A stretch of 64,000 bases of DNA from Spirochaetota bacterium. GTDB taxonomy: Bacteria > Spirochaetota > UBA4802 > UB4802. A program made the translations under genes and the position numbers. The notes under the pieces were generated by a model. It was given only the letters and a program-made list of their open reading frames with translations. It had not been told where the DNA came from and searched no databases. The DNA lies in NCBI GenBank assembly GCA_040756435.1, contig JBFLZD010000002.1, positions 1-64,000 of the forward strand, in the 5' to 3' direction. Of this stretch, positions 63,410 through 64,000 are shown in pieces. The stretch's first letter is position 1; each line of letters opens with the position of its first letter.

Positions 63410-64000
63410 ATGAAAATAGCAGTTGCAATGAGTGGTGGTGTTGATTCGTCAGTTACTGCTGCACTACTTGTTGAAGAGGGGCATCAGGTAATTGGCCTTA
63501 CCGCTAAAATTTTACTGTGTGCCGAAATGGATGGTTGCCAGCCACGCTATGATGTATGCTGTAGCCCCGAAAGCATCAATGATGCAAGAAAAGTAGCAAG
63601 GCAGCTTGGCATACCCCATTACATTGTCAACGTAGAAGATGAATTTTCACAAAATGTTATCGATCCATTCTGCGCTGAATACATTACGGGCCGCACACCC
63701 AGCCCCTGCATCAACTGTAATACCAGCATAAAATTTCCAAAGCTTTTAGATTTTGCTCATGAGTTAGGCTCTGATATGCTTGCTACTGGCCATTATGCAA
63801 CTTTATGTAAGAATACCCGCTATTATATCAAACAAGGCGTTGATAGTGATAAGGATCAATCTTATTTTTTATTTAACCTTTCGCAGGATGTGTTGCAACA
63901 CCTGATACTTCCCCTTGGTCAATTTACCAAACGTGAGATACGCGCAAAAGCACGTGAGCTGGGACTTGCCACCGCACACCGGCCTGAAAGCCAGGAAGTA
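63410..64000 (+). CDS. mnmA: tRNA-specific 2-thiouridylase MnmA (3' end outside window)
   Basis: The first 197 codons of an MnmA enzyme are visible. The PP-loop is AVAMSGGVDSSVTAALL (residues 4-20). The segment CAEMDGCQPRYDVCCSPE is followed by the active-site Cys in TPSPCINCNTSIKFPKLL (Cys100 and Cys103; E. coli Cys102 aligns with Cys103). DSDKDQSYFLFNL and RPESQEV follow. The window ends just before the expected second catalytic Cys (ESQxxC). MnmA thiolates U34 of Lys, Glu and Gln tRNAs. Confidence 0.95.
   Translation, partial: MKIAVAMSGGVDSSVTAALLVEEGHQVIGLTAKILLCAEMDGCQPRYDVCCSPESINDARKVARQLGIPHYIVNVEDEFSQNVIDPFCAEYITGRTPSPCINCNTSIKFPKLLDFAHELGSDMLATGHYATLCKNTRYYIKQGVDSDKDQSYFLFNLSQDVLQHLILPLGQFTKREIRAKARELGLATAHRPESQEV

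Overview
The window reads as a contiguous, gene-dense piece of a chromosome from a Gram-negative (diderm) anaerobe of lowish GC (about 37-40% by eye, not computed). Diderm evidence: two outer-membrane barrel proteins, an ExbB-ExbD-TonB set and several lipoprotein or signal-peptide proteins. Anaerobic evidence: a group 4 membrane-bound [NiFe] hydrogenase with a molybdopterin-type subunit, and many Fe-S proteins. I cannot fix the phylum. The mix of DUF4416, partner-switching regulators and permissive lipoboxes would suit a spirochaete-like or deltaproteobacterial lineage. There is no rRNA, tRNA, CRISPR array, prophage or replication origin that I can see.

Layout. 0-7.3 kb: RluA-type pseudouridine synthase (cut by the window edge), DUF4416, a TPR protein, an AAA-ATPase/PD-(D/E)XK protein, a porin, a Cys-rich lipoprotein and a TetR regulator. 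7.8-13.7 kb: PQQ-type propeller, Ca-type P-ATPase and a NarL-like regulator. 14-22.4 kb: MFS exporter, DUF389 protein, thiolase, propeller protein, BamA-like barrel and SGNH hydrolase. 23-25.7 kb: a cysteine/methionine sulfur operon (Rrf2 regulator, cysK, metY). 26-28.8 kb: thioesterase, a REP-associated transposase with its repeat field, and an RlmD-type methyltransferase. 28.8-30.3 kb: exbB-exbD-tonB. 30.9-36.7 kb: a regulatory island (Fis-like HTH, two unknown proteins, STAS-like/winged-helix, STAS/HATPase, unknown, REC-SpoIIE phosphatase). 37.3-39.7 kb: a short Band-7 protein overlapping an ABC-F ATPase. 39.8-42.2 kb: a two-component pair. 42.3-52.7 kb: a ten-gene hydrogenase operon. 52.9-57.3 kb: a three-gene overlapping phosphorelay operon. 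57.4-64 kb: M23 lipoprotein, a toxin-antitoxin pair with a broken toxin, DUF1992 and J-domain genes, a secreted unknown protein, and the start of mnmA.

How the genes work together. The hydrogenase operon resembles a formate hydrogenlyase or Thermococcales-type formate/H2 cluster: molybdopterin subunit, HyhB- and HyhG-like electron-transfer subunits, and a Hyc/Hyf-like membrane hydrogenase. However, the molybdopterin subunit has Gly where formate dehydrogenases have Cys/Sec, and Ala where they have the catalytic Arg. It may therefore be a structural or electron-relay subunit in an NAD(P)H-linked, ion-pumping hydrogenase. Two phosphorelay systems flank it, and a lone receiver protein ends the operon.

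Repeats carry much of the unusual signal. There are three copies of a ~120-bp palindromic element, each bounded by 10-11 bp direct repeats. Two copies of a 240-305 bp element carry GGGTGTCC terminal inverted repeats. GGGGTCAGAGC REP motifs cluster beside a RAYT transposase gene. The heptamer GCGATAG (best extension GCGATAGTT) occurs 32 times by hand count, equally on both strands, several times the composition-based expectation.
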